DNA from: Streptomyces sp. Z26
Lineage (GTDB): Bacteria; Actinomycetota; Actinomycetes; Streptomycetales; Streptomycetaceae
Length of the DNA stretch: 64,000 bases
Direction: 5' to 3'
Assembly (NCBI RefSeq): GCF_003665095.1
Contig: NZ_RCHV01000002.1
Location: 4,884,501-4,948,500 of the forward strand
The notes beneath the pieces were generated by a model. The model made no database searches and was not told where the DNA came from. It saw nothing but the letters and a program-made list of their open reading frames with translations. A program made the position numbers and the translations under genes. Below, in pieces: positions 33,780 through 42,785 of the stretch (position 1 is its first letter; the number at the start of each line of letters is the position of its first letter).

Positions 33780-36380
33780 ATGAAGGCAATTCGTCGCTTT
33801 TCGGTCCGTCCTGTGTTCCCCGAGCCGCTGCGTCCCCTCGGCGAACTCGCCCGCAATCTCCGCTGGTCCTGGCACCCCGCCACGCGTGAGCTGTTCCGGT
33901 CCGCGGACCCCGCCGGGTGGGAGGCGGCGGGCGGCGATCCCGTACGGCTGCTGGGCGCCGTCTCCGCGCGGCGGCTGGAGGAGTTGGCCGGGGACGGGGA
34001 GTTCCTGCGGCGGCTGGACGAGGCGGCGCGTGATCTGCGGGCGTACGTGGACGCGCCGCGCTGGTACCAGGGCGTACGGGAGGAGCGGGGCGAGGCGGGC
34101 GGGCTGCCCGCCGCCGTCGCGTACTTCTCGCCGGAGTTCGGCATCGCGGAGGCGCTGCCGCAGTACTCGGGCGGGCTCGGCATCCTCGCCGGGGACCATC
34201 TGAAGGCGGCGAGCGACCTGGGTGTGCCGCTGATCGGTGTCGGACTGCTGTACCGGCGCGGCTACTTCCGGCAGAGCCTGTCCCGCGACGGCTGGCAGCT
34301 GGAGCACTACCCGCTGCTCGACCCGGACGAGATGCCGCTGGAGATGCTGCGCGAGCACGACGGTTCGCCCGTGCAGCCGGTGCTCACGCTGCCCGGCGGA
34401 CGTTCGCTGCGCGCGCACGTGTGGCTGGCGCGTGTCGGGCGGGTGCCGCTGCTCCTGCTCGACTCCGACGTGGAGGAGAACGCCGGTGGCGAGCGCGAGG
34501 TGACCGACCGGCTGTACGGGGGCAGCAGCGAGCACCGGCTGCTCCAGGAGATGCTGCTGGGCGTCGGGGGCGTACGGGCGGTGCGCGCGTACTGCCGACT
34601 CACCGGCCACCCGGAGCCGGAGGTGTTCCACACGAACGAGGGGCACGCGGGCTTCCTCGGCCTGGAGCGCGTACGGGAACTGACCGCGGCGGGGCGCGGG
34701 TTCGACGCGGCGCTGGAGACCGTACGGGCCGGGACGCTGTTCACGACGCACACCCCGGTGCCCGCGGGCATCGACCGCTTCGACCGGGAGCTGGTCGCGC
34801 GGCACTTCGGTGCCGACGGCGAACTCCCCGGCGTGGACGGCGAGGAGGTGCTGCGGCTGGGCGCGGAGAGCTACCCCGGCGGCGACCCGACCGTCTTCAA
34901 CATGGCGGTCATGGGCCTGCGTCTGGCGCAGCGCGCGAACGGCGTGAGCACGCTGCACGGTGCGGTGAGCCGGGAGATGTTCGCCGGGCTGTGGCCGGGC
35001 TTCGACCCGGCGGAGGTGCCCGTCGCGTCGGTGACCAACGGGGTGCACGCGCCGACGTGGGTCGCGGACGACGTACCGCCCGACCCGGCGCGCCTGGACG
35101 ACGCCGCGCTGTGGCGGCTGCGGCGCGTGCTGCGGGAGCGGCTGGTGCGGGACGTACGGGCCCGGCTGTACGCGTCGTGGCGGCAACGCGGCGCCGCTCA
35201 CGCCGAGTTGGGGTGGATCGACGAGGTGCTGGACCCGGACGTGCTGACGGTCGGCTTCGCGCGCCGCGTGCCCTCGTACAAGCGGCTGACGCTGATGCTC
35301 CACGACCGGGAGCGGTTCACCAGGCTGCTGCTGGACCCGGAGCGGCCCGTGCAGCTCGTCGTCGCGGGCAAGGCGCACCCGGCGGACGACGGCGGGAAGC
35401 GGCTGATCCAGGAACTGGTGCGGTACGCGGACGACCCGGCGGTGCGGCACCGGATCGTGTTCCTGCCGGACCACGGCATGGGCATGGCGCAGCAGCTGTA
35501 CCCCGGCTGCGACGTGTGGCTCAACAACCCGCTGCGCCCGCTGGAGGCGTGCGGCACGTCCGGGATGAAGGCCGCGCTCAACGGCGGCCTCAACCTCTCG
35601 GTACGGGACGGCTGGTGGGACGAGTGGTACGAGCCGGACTTCGGCTGGGCGGTGCCCACCGCCGACGGTGAGGCGGCGCTCGACCCGGAGCGGCGCGACG
35701 CCATCGAGGCCGGCGCCCTCTACGAGCTGCTGGAACGGCACGTCGCCCCGCGCTTCTACGACCGCGCGCCCGCGCCGGGCGCCCCGGCGGACGGCGCCGG
35801 CGAACCGGTGCCCGGCCGCTGGATCGAGATGGTGCGGCAGACCCTGGACCGGCTCGGCCCGCGCGTGCACGCCGACCGGATGGTGCGGGAGTACGTGGAG
35901 CGGCTGTACGTGCCCGCGGCCCGCGCACACCGGGCCCTGGACGCCGTAGCGGCCGAGGAGTCGGCCGCGTGGAAGGCGCGGGTGCGCGCCGAGTGGCCCC
36001 GTGTGGCCGTCGACCACGTCGAGCAGGCGGGCGCCGACGGGGACGCGCTGGAGCTGGGCGGCGCGCTGACGCTGCGGGTACGGGTCACGCTGGGCGCCCT
36101 GCGCCCGGACGAGGTGGAGGTGCAGGCCGTCGCGGGCCGGGTGGACGAGGCGGACGCGCTGGCCTGGCAGGACAGCGTACGGGTGCCGCTGAAGCCGGTC
36201 GGCGGTCCGGACCTGGACGGGCGCTGGGCGTACGAGGGGCCGCTCGCGCTGGACCGTACCGGGCCGTACGGCTACACCGTGCGGATCGTGCCCGCGCACC
36301 GGCTGCTGTCCGGGGCGGCCGAACTCGGCCTGGTCGCGGGCCCGTCGGCCGACGCGACGCCGCCCGGCCGCCCGGACTGA
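33780..36380 (+). CDS. glgP: Alpha-glucan (glycogen) phosphorylase
   Basis: Releases glucose 1-phosphate from alpha-1,4-glucan using phosphate and pyridoxal phosphate. The 866-residue protein is the actinobacterial-type GT35 enzyme, with an N-terminal DUF3417-like region (FPEPLRPLGELARNLRWSW). Conserved blocks include AYFSPEFGIAEALPQYSGGL, FHTNEGHAGF, TTHTPVPAGIDRF, VTNGVHAPTW, and the cofactor region EACGTSGMKAALNGG. ATG 33780 aligns with the family start; the ribosome site is poor. It is divergent from the glgE operon, so synthesis and breakdown genes face apart with the lipoproteins between. Confidence 0.95.
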   Translation: MKAIRRFSVRPVFPEPLRPLGELARNLRWSWHPATRELFRSADPAGWEAAGGDPVRLLGAVSARRLEELAGDGEFLRRLDEAARDLRAYVDAPRWYQGVREERGEAGGLPAAVAYFSPEFGIAEALPQYSGGLGILAGDHLKAASDLGVPLIGVGLLYRRGYFRQSLSRDGWQLEHYPLLDPDEMPLEMLREHDGSPVQPVLTLPGGRSLRAHVWLARVGRVPLLLLDSDVEENAGGEREVTDRLYGGSSEHRLLQEMLLGVGGVRAVRAYCRLTGHPEPEVFHTNEGHAGFLGLERVRELTAAGRGFDAALETVRAGTLFTTHTPVPAGIDRFDRELVARHFGADGELPGVDGEEVLRLGAESYPGGDPTVFNMAVMGLRLAQRANGVSTLHGAVSREMFAGLWPGFDPAEVPVASVTNGVHAPTWVADDVPPDPARLDDAALWRLRRVLRERLVRDVRARLYASWRQRGAAHAELGWIDEVLDPDVLTVGFARRVPSYKRLTLMLHDRERFTRLLLDPERPVQLVVAGKAHPADDGGKRLIQELVRYADDPAVRHRIVFLPDHGMGMAQQLYPGCDVWLNNPLRPLEACGTSGMKAALNGGLNLSVRDGWWDEWYEPDFGWAVPTADGEAALDPERRDAIEAGALYELLERHVAPRFYDRAPAPGAPADGAGEPVPGRWIEMVRQTLDRLGPRVHADRMVREYVERLYVPAARAHRALDAVAAEESAAWKARVRAEWPRVAVDHVEQAGADGDALELGGALTLRVRVTLGALRPDEVEVQAVAGRVDEADALAWQDSVRVPLKPVGGPDLDGRWAYEGPLALDRTGPYGYTVRIVPAHRLLSGAAELGLVAGPSADATPPGRPD

Positions 36381-36425
36381 CACGGCGGTGGAAGCCGGGA
36401 CGGCGTACGTCCCGGAAACGGCGGA

Positions 36426-36466
36426 CGCCGCCCTGCCGGGGGCTCGGGGCCTCCGGCAGGGCGGCG
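36426..36466. terminator. Terminator between glgP and the metalloprotease gene
   Basis: A 14-bp perfect stem (CGCCGCCCTGCCGG and complement) with a 13-nt loop lies between two convergent genes. Confidence 0.8.
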
Positions 36467-36532
36467 CTGTCACGCGTGCCGCTCAGGTGCCGCGTACGGG
36501 ACGCGACGTGCGGAACGACTGTCGCCTGGCGA

Positions 36533-38128
36533 CTACTTCACGTTGACGGCGGCCCAGGCGGCCTCGACCGTCTTGACCTCTTCGCTGCCCTCGCCGTACA
36601 GGCCGGTGGCGGCGGTGACCGTCGCCGCGCGGGCGGCGGCGTAGTCGGTGGTCGAGGTCATCTCCTCGGAGAGGGCCTTGTACCAGATCTGCTCGGCCTT
36701 CTCGATGCCGATGCCCTCGACGGTCGAGTCGTCGGCGGTCGGCGAGTTGTACTTGACGCCGTTCACCTCGCGCTCGCCGCTGCCGACGGACAGCAGGAAG
36801 AAGAAGTGGTTGGCGATGCCCGACGAGTAGTGCACGTCGACGTCGCCCGCGTTCTCGTCCCAGAAGTCGAGCGAGGAGCCGTCCTTGCTGGGCTCGTCCA
36901 TGTAGCGCAGCGGGGTGCCGTCGCCGTTGATGTCGATTTCCTCGCCGACCATGTAGTCGGGGACGTCCTCGGGGTTGTCGGCGCTGAACTCGACGGCCGC
37001 CGCGAAGATGTCGGAGGTGGCCTCGTTCAGGCCGCCCGACTCGCCCGCGTACTCCAGACCGGCGGTGTGCGAGGTGACGCCGTGCGACATCTCGTGGGCC
37101 GCGACGTCGATCGAGGTGAGCGGGTGCTCGTTGTTCTCACCGTCGCCGTACGTCATGCAGAAGCAGCTGTCGTCCCAGAAGGCGTTGACGTAGTTGTCGC
37201 CGTAGTGGACGTTGCTGACCGCGCCCTTGCCGTCGCCGGCGATGCCGTCGCGCTTGTGGACGTTCTTGTAGTAGTCCCAGGTGAGCTGCGCGCCGTAGTG
37301 GGCGTCGACCGCGGCGGTCTGCTTGTCGGCCGCGGTGCCGTCGCCCCACTTGTCGTCGTCGTCCGTGAACGGCGAGCCCTCGCCGCCCTGGCCGTTGGCC
37401 AGGTCGAGGGTCTGGTTGCCGCCGCGGTCGGCGTCGGTCAGCGTGAACTTGCCGTCCGCGTCCGAGGTGCCCAGCTCGACGCTGCCGGCGTACATGCTCT
37501 CGCCGGTGCCGTTGTGGATGCCCTGGTACTCGTACAGCTTCTTGCCGGTCTGCGCGTCCGTGACGGTGTGCAGCTCGTTCGGCGTGCCGTCCTTCTGGAG
37601 GCCGCCGGTGACGGTCTCCCAGGCCAGTACGGGCTTGCCGGTGGCGGCCCAGACGACCTTGCGGGGGGCCTCGCTGCCCTTCGCCTTCGGCGTGGCGGGC
37701 TTCTGCGCGGCGGCGGCCGTGGTGGTCGAGACCTTGATCTCGGCCTTGGTGGCCTTGGTGACGCGCTTCGCGTAGCCGGACTTCGTCTCGTGGACGACCA
37801 GGTCGCCGCCGAGGACGGGCAGGCCGTCGAAGGTGCGCGCGTACCGCGTGTGGACGGAACCGTCCTGGTTCTTGATGACGTCCTTGACCTCCAGGCCCTC
37901 CTTGGAGCCGAGGCCGATCTCCTTGGCCGTGGCGGCCTTCGCGTCCGCCGTGTCCGCGGCCTTCACCATCTTGGTGTACTGCGACGCGGAGAGCGCGGCG
38001 GGCGCACCGCCCGGCACGTCCGCCTGCTTCGGCGCGGACGCACCCGCGGTCCCCGCGGTGACGCCCGCAGCGACCAGGGCGGCCGTGGCGGCGAGCGCGG
38101 ATATGCGGGTCTTCTTGCTGATTCTCAC
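36533..38128 (-). CDS. Secreted M4 family (thermolysin-like) neutral metalloprotease
   Basis: A 531-residue extracellular zinc protease made as a preproprotein. A signal peptide (~1-30, ending AGASA) is followed by an FTP/PepSY propeptide (~45-200) and the catalytic domain from about residue 215. Zinc ligands are in AAHEMSHGVTSHT, with the third ligand Glu in GGLNEATSD; the catalytic His lies in DVHYSSGIANH. Two close cysteines (DDSCFCMTY) sit just before the active site. The GTG start at 38128 has a GAGGAGAG site, and a 13-bp inverted repeat lies just upstream in the leader. Confidence 0.95.
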   Translation of the reverse strand: MRISKKTRISALAATAALVAAGVTAGTAGASAPKQADVPGGAPAALSASQYTKMVKAADTADAKAATAKEIGLGSKEGLEVKDVIKNQDGSVHTRYARTFDGLPVLGGDLVVHETKSGYAKRVTKATKAEIKVSTTTAAAAQKPATPKAKGSEAPRKVVWAATGKPVLAWETVTGGLQKDGTPNELHTVTDAQTGKKLYEYQGIHNGTGESMYAGSVELGTSDADGKFTLTDADRGGNQTLDLANGQGGEGSPFTDDDDKWGDGTAADKQTAAVDAHYGAQLTWDYYKNVHKRDGIAGDGKGAVSNVHYGDNYVNAFWDDSCFCMTYGDGENNEHPLTSIDVAAHEMSHGVTSHTAGLEYAGESGGLNEATSDIFAAAVEFSADNPEDVPDYMVGEEIDINGDGTPLRYMDEPSKDGSSLDFWDENAGDVDVHYSSGIANHFFFLLSVGSGEREVNGVKYNSPTADDSTVEGIGIEKAEQIWYKALSEEMTSTTDYAAARAATVTAATGLYGEGSEEVKTVEAAWAAVNVK

Positions 38129-38154
38129 TACGGTCTCTCCTCTGTCATGGGGGA

Positions 38155-38181
38155 CCGGACCAGCCCCGGGGGCTGGTCCGG
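38155..38181 (-). promoter_or_regulatory. 13-bp inverted repeat in the metalloprotease leader
   Basis: CCGGACCAGCCCC and GGGGCTGGTCCGG are perfect arms around one base, ending about 10 bp before the ribosome site of the protease gene. In RNA it would form a stable hairpin next to the ribosome site; in DNA it could be an operator. Confidence 0.55.
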
Positions 38182-38378
38182 ACAGAACCGAGGTACGTGT
38201 GACGAATGTCAGTACGCGTTCTTGGTGCTCCGGCAGCCTGCCATTGAGATCGCGTACATGTCACCAGTGCATCGGCGAAAAGAGGGACCTTGGCCAGAAT
38301 TTTGCACGGGCCGGGAAATGTGACGAACGGAATGGAACCGTGAGGGCCTGACCTGCATCCGCCCCCGCCGGACGCCGT

Positions 38379-39425
38379 TCAGGCCCGCCATCTGCCGACG
38401 GCGAGTTCCGCCGTGATTCCCGGTCCGAAACCCGCGACGAGACCACGCGCGGTGTCGGTCGCGGACCCTTCCGTGAACATCCGGTCGAGTGCGTCGAAGA
38501 CCACCGAACTGGCGATGTTGCCGCGCTCCGTGAGCGTCGCGCGACTGAAACGGAACATGCTGTCGGGGAGTCCCAGGTAATGCGAAAGGTCGTCCAGAAT
38601 GCGCGGCCCGCCCGCGTGGACGATGGCGAAGTCCAGTGCGGTCACCTCCCAGTCGTGGTGTTCCACGAGCGTGTGCACCGCCGGTGCGAGCATCCGCATC
38701 GTGCCCGGAACGCGCTTGTCGAGCAGGAAGTGGAATCCCGTCTCCCGCACGGCGTACGAGATCCAGTCCTCCGTGTGCGGCACCAGGTGCGAGCTGTTCC
38801 GCTCGATGCCCATGCCGGTGCCGCCCTCACCCCGTATCACCACGGCCGACACCGCGTCCCCGAACAGGCCGTTGGAGAGCAGCGAGCCGACGCCGATGTC
38901 CTCCGGCTGGTAGCAGAGCGAGCAGAACTCGCAGGACACGATGAGGACGTTCGACCCCGGATAGGCCGTGCAGAAGTCGTGCGCCCGGTTGATGGCCGCG
39001 CCCCCCGCCGCGCAGCCCAGTTGGGCGATCGGCAACTGCCGTGTCTCCGGGCGGAAGTCCATCGCGTTGATCAGGTACGCGGTGAGCGACGGCATCATGA
39101 AGCCGGTGCACGACACGTACACGATCAGGTCGATGTCCTCCGGCGCCAGCTTCGCGTACGCCAACGCCCCGTCCACCACGCGCGGTACGCGTGCCTTGGC
39201 CTCCGCCTCGTAGACCTTGTTGCGCGCCTCGAAGCCGGGGTGGCTCAGGGTCTCGTCGAGCGGCCGGACGAGGTACCGGGTGCGGACCCCGGTGTTCTCG
39301 ATCAGCCGGAGCACGAGGTCCAGTTGCGGGTGTCCGGCGTGCATCCGCCGGGCGAGTGCCATCGTCTCCTCGCAGGTGATGACGTGGTCGGGCACGGCGA
39401 CCGCCGGCCGGCACAGTGTGGCCAT
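38379..39425 (-). CDS. rppA: Type III polyketide synthase, 1,3,6,8-tetrahydroxynaphthalene synthase RppA
   Basis: Condenses five malonyl-CoA to 1,3,6,8-tetrahydroxynaphthalene, which oxidises to flaviolin and pigments. The 348-residue chalcone-synthase-fold enzyme has the catalytic C138 in AQLGCAAGGAA and the RppA-specific C106 in VSCTGFMMPSL. The catalytic His is in VHAGGPRILDD and the Asn in TERGNIASSVV, and the closing loop is GFGPGITAE. ATG 39425 follows GGAGAGAG. The gene is 55 bp downstream of a CYP158-like P450, the reverse of the rppA-P450 order I recall in S. coelicolor and S. griseus. Confidence 0.94.
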   Translation of the reverse strand: MATLCRPAVAVPDHVITCEETMALARRMHAGHPQLDLVLRLIENTGVRTRYLVRPLDETLSHPGFEARNKVYEAEAKARVPRVVDGALAYAKLAPEDIDLIVYVSCTGFMMPSLTAYLINAMDFRPETRQLPIAQLGCAAGGAAINRAHDFCTAYPGSNVLIVSCEFCSLCYQPEDIGVGSLLSNGLFGDAVSAVVIRGEGGTGMGIERNSSHLVPHTEDWISYAVRETGFHFLLDKRVPGTMRMLAPAVHTLVEHHDWEVTALDFAIVHAGGPRILDDLSHYLGLPDSMFRFSRATLTERGNIASSVVFDALDRMFTEGSATDTARGLVAGFGPGITAELAVGRWRA

Positions 39426-39480
39426 GGAGTCTCTCTCCGCTCGGATCGGGAGGTGCTGGGGGCGACCGGCGACACGGAGG

Positions 39481-40689
39481 TCACCAGGCGACCGGGAGGT
39501 CGAGGGGATGGCGCCAGATGGAGGTGGTGTTCCACGGCACGTCGGCCGGGTCGACGGCCAGCCGCAGCCCGGGGAAGCGCGCCAGCAGCTTCGTGAACGC
39601 CACCTCCAGCTCCATCTCGGCGAGCGGCGCGCCCAGGCAGTGGTGCGCGCCCCAGCCGAACGTCATGTGCGGCACCGCGTCGCGTTCCAGGTCGACCTCG
39701 TCCGGCTCGGGGAACTTCTCCGGGTCCCGGTTCGCCGTCAGGTACGAGACGTGCACGACGTCCCCCGCCCGTACGAGCACCCCGCCCAGCTCCACGTCCT
39801 CCAGGGCGATCCGCGGGATGCCGACGCCCTTGCGGAACGGGATGTGGCGCAGCAGCTCCGTCAGCACGCGCGGCAGCCGCGTCGGGTCGGCGCGTACGGC
39901 GTCCAGCACGTCGGGGCGGGTGAGCAGCGTGTAGCCGATGTTCGCCAGCTGGTACGTCGTCGTGTCCTGTCCGGTGATCAGCAACACCATGGCCATGACG
40001 GCGAGTTCGTCGTCGTCCAGCAGCCCGGCGTCGTCGTCGCGGGCGGTGGCGAGGGTGCTGATCAGGTCCTCGCCGGGGGCGCGGCGGCGTTCGGCGGTGA
40101 TCTCCGTGAAGTACGCGCGCAGTTCGGCCTTGGAGCGTACGGCCGCCTCCTTGCCGCTGCGCACCGTGTTCATCATGGTGAGGGCGTGGCCGCGCAGCCA
40201 CGGCCGGGTCTCCTCGGGGATGTCGAGGGCCTCGCAGACCGTGGTCAGCGGCAGCGGCGCCGCCAGTCGCGCGAAGAGGTCGGCGGGCGGCCCCGCCTCC
40301 TCCATCCCGTCGAGCAGTTCGTCGACGACGCGTTCCGTACGGGTCCGCATCCGTGCCACGTGGCGTGGCGCGAAGCTCTTGGCGACGAGGCTGCGGAGTC
40401 GGCTGCTGGCGGGCGGGTCCATCAGGTTGATCGACTCGGACTGCACGATCGGTTCGGGTGTCATGCGCGGGAAGTCCCGGCCCACCAGGGCGTTCCGGCT
40501 GAACCGGCGGTCGCTGGTGACGGTGCGCACGTCGTCGTAGCGGGTGGCCAGCCAGGCCGTCCCCTCGCCGTACTTCATCCTGATCCGGGCGACCGGCTCC
40601 TCGGTGCTGAGGCGGCGCAGCCGCGGGTCGAACTCGAGACCCTCGGCGTAGTCGAAGGGGCAGTCCCACACTCGGGCTGCGTCGTCCAT
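39481..40689 (-). CDS. Cytochrome P450, CYP158-like (RppA-associated)
   Basis: A 402-residue soluble bacterial P450 likely to couple or oxidise flaviolin/naphthol units made by RppA into dark polymers. The heme Cys lies in FGWGAHHCLG near residue 350, the ExxR helix in TELLRHIPFR, and the oxygen-activation helix in LLITGQDTTTYQ. ATG 40689 (GGGAGCG site) is preferred over GTG 40701. It is the first gene of a two-gene unit with rppA. No ferredoxin or reductase gene is adjacent, so electron partners are elsewhere. Confidence 0.9.
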   Translation of the reverse strand: MDDAARVWDCPFDYAEGLEFDPRLRRLSTEEPVARIRMKYGEGTAWLATRYDDVRTVTSDRRFSRNALVGRDFPRMTPEPIVQSESINLMDPPASSRLRSLVAKSFAPRHVARMRTRTERVVDELLDGMEEAGPPADLFARLAAPLPLTTVCEALDIPEETRPWLRGHALTMMNTVRSGKEAAVRSKAELRAYFTEITAERRRAPGEDLISTLATARDDDAGLLDDDELAVMAMVLLITGQDTTTYQLANIGYTLLTRPDVLDAVRADPTRLPRVLTELLRHIPFRKGVGIPRIALEDVELGGVLVRAGDVVHVSYLTANRDPEKFPEPDEVDLERDAVPHMTFGWGAHHCLGAPLAEMELEVAFTKLLARFPGLRLAVDPADVPWNTTSIWRHPLDLPVAW

Positions 40690-40793
40690 GTGCGCTCCCA
40701 CGTGGCGTACTCGGAGTCGGAAGGGGGCGCAGGACAGCTACCCACGTACAGACACGGGCACTTCCGGAATGGCGGGTCATAACCGATAGAGGC

Positions 40794-40806
40794 ACGTATC
40801 GTACGT
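40794..40806. promoter_or_regulatory. ACGTA-TCG-TACGT inverted repeat upstream of the P450-rppA unit
   Basis: Perfect 5-bp arms with a 3-bp spacer lie about 105 bp ahead of the P450 start, next to an AT-richer stretch that could hold the promoter. It is a candidate operator for the pigment genes, although CGTACG-like words are common in this genome. Confidence 0.35.
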
Positions 40807-40874
40807 TCGTCGGACCGTGCGGAAAGTGGCGTTCCGCTTAGCCCGGCCCCACGGGGCGGCGCGGGGCGCGGCGT

Positions 40875-42785
40875 TCAGGCCAGGCTGTCGCGCCAGGCGC
40901 GGTGCAGGTCCGCGAAGCGGCCGGTGCCCGCGGTCAGTTCGGCCGGGGTGCCGTCCTCCACGATCCGGCCGTCCGCCAGCACCAGCACCCGGTCCGCGAT
41001 GTCCACCGTCGACAGCCGGTGCGCGATCACCACGGCCGTACGGCCTCGCAGCACCGTGTCCATCGCGCGCTGCACCGCCCGTTCACCGGGGACGTCCAGC
41101 GAGGACGTCGCCTCGTCCAGGATCAGCACGGCCGGGTCGGCGAGCAACGCGCGGGCGAACGCGACGAGTTGCCGCTGGCCGGCGGAGATACGGCCGCCGC
41201 GCTTGCGCACGTCCGTGTCGTACCCGTCGGGCAGCTCCGTGATGAAGTCGTGCGCGCCGATCGCCCGCGCCGCCCCCTCGATCTCCGCGCGGGACGCGTC
41301 CGGGCGACCGATCGCGATGTTCTCCGCGACCGTGCCGGAGAAGAGGAACGCCTCCTGCGTGACCATCACGACCGCGTCCCGCAGCGTGGCCGTGTCCAGG
41401 TCGCGCAGGTCCGTGCCGTCGAGCAGGACGCGGCCCGCGGACGGGTCGTAGAAGCGCGCCAGCAGCTTCGCCAGCGTCGACTTGCCCGCGCCCGTCGAGC
41501 CGACGACCGCCACCGTCTGCCCGGCGGGCAGCGTCAGGTCGAACGGGGCGAGCACCTCGGCGCCCGTACGGTACGTGAAGCGCACGCCCTCGAAGACGAC
41601 CTCGCGCCCGTGGCCCCGCTCCGCGCGCGCGGGCAGTCCGCGCGGCTCGGCGGGCTCCGGCACGGACGGGCGCTGCGCGAGCAGCCCGGCGATCTTCTCC
41701 AGCGACGCGGCGGCGGACTGGAGGGAGTTGAGGAACATCCCGAGGTGGTCGATCGGGTCGTACAGCCGCCGCAGGTAGAGCGCGGCGGCGGCGAGCACGC
41801 CGAGCGCGAGACCGCCGTCGGCCACCCGGTACGCGCCCCAGACCACGACGGCGGCCACGGCGGTGTTGGCGGTCAGCCGGGACGAGACGACGTAGCGCGC
41901 CATCTCCAGGATGGCGTCGCCGTTGACCCGCAGGTGGCGGTGGTTCAGCTCGCGGAACGCCGCGTCGTTGGCGGCCTCGCGGCGGAACGACTGCACCGGG
42001 CGGATGCCGTTCATCGTCTCCGCGAACTTCACGATGACCGCCGCGATGGCCGTGGACCGCAGCCGGTACACGCGCATCGAACGCACCTGGAAGTTCCGTA
42101 CCAGCAGCGCCAGCGGCACGAACGACAGCAGCGCGGCGGCGCCCAGACCGAGGTCGAGCCAGAGCAGCGTCGCGCAGATGTACGCCACCGACACCGAGAT
42201 CGTCAGCAGCTCCTGGAGGCCCTCGTCGAGCAGCTCGCGCAGCGACTCCACGTCGGTGGTGGCGCGGGAGATGAGCCGACCGGAGGTGTAGCGGTCGTGG
42301 AAGTCGACGCTGAGGGCCTGCGCGTGCCGGTAGATCCGGCCGCGCAGGGCGAGCAGCACCCGCTGGTTGACGCGGGCGGCCGTGCGGATGAACGCGAACT
42401 GGAGCAGCCCGGCCGCCAGCGCGCACACCAGGTACCCGACGGCGACCGCCACCAGCGGCCCCCGGTCGCCGTCGTCGCGGAACGCCGGGACGGCGCGGTC
42501 GATGGCGTACGCCACCAGCAGCGGGCCCGCCTGCACGGCGGCCTGCTGCACCAGCAGCAGGACGGCGGCCAGCGCGACGCGGCGGCGGTGCGGGCGCAGC
42601 AGCGAGCCGAGGAGCGCGCGGGACGCGCCGGGGGGCGCGGGCAGCACGTCGCGGTCGAACGGGTCGTCGGCGGGGGCGGTTTCGGGGGGTGCGGGAGGTG
42701 CCGTGGGCGTGGCGGCCGTGGGTTCGGCCGCCCGTTCCGGGTCACCCGTGCCGTCGGGCGCCTGCCCGTCCACGGTCGTGGTCAC
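40875..42785 (-). CDS. ABC exporter half-transporter (membrane + ATPase), subunit B of a heterodimer
   Basis: A 636-residue multidrug-type exporter half. A Pro/Ala-rich N-terminus (~1-50) precedes six membrane helices (~65-345) and a nucleotide-binding domain. Walker A is VGSTGAGKST, Walker B ends ILDEATSSLD with the catalytic Glu present, and the H-loop is VIAHRLSTV. The signature motif reads ISAGQ rather than LSGGQ. Its partner, upstream, has a defective Walker B. Together they give one active and one degenerate ATP site, the hallmark of heterodimeric exporters such as TmrAB. The GTG start overlaps the partner stop by 4 bp. Confidence 0.92.
   Translation of the reverse strand: MTTTVDGQAPDGTGDPERAAEPTAATPTAPPAPPETAPADDPFDRDVLPAPPGASRALLGSLLRPHRRRVALAAVLLLVQQAAVQAGPLLVAYAIDRAVPAFRDDGDRGPLVAVAVGYLVCALAAGLLQFAFIRTAARVNQRVLLALRGRIYRHAQALSVDFHDRYTSGRLISRATTDVESLRELLDEGLQELLTISVSVAYICATLLWLDLGLGAAALLSFVPLALLVRNFQVRSMRVYRLRSTAIAAVIVKFAETMNGIRPVQSFRREAANDAAFRELNHRHLRVNGDAILEMARYVVSSRLTANTAVAAVVVWGAYRVADGGLALGVLAAAALYLRRLYDPIDHLGMFLNSLQSAAASLEKIAGLLAQRPSVPEPAEPRGLPARAERGHGREVVFEGVRFTYRTGAEVLAPFDLTLPAGQTVAVVGSTGAGKSTLAKLLARFYDPSAGRVLLDGTDLRDLDTATLRDAVVMVTQEAFLFSGTVAENIAIGRPDASRAEIEGAARAIGAHDFITELPDGYDTDVRKRGGRISAGQRQLVAFARALLADPAVLILDEATSSLDVPGERAVQRAMDTVLRGRTAVVIAHRLSTVDIADRVLVLADGRIVEDGTPAELTAGTGRFADLHRAWRDSLA

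Noticed and set aside
32949..36473. A 1174-codon minus-strand frame opposite glgP
   Set aside because: Composition is typical of antisense frames in GC-rich DNA. The opposite strand encodes a complete glycogen phosphorylase.
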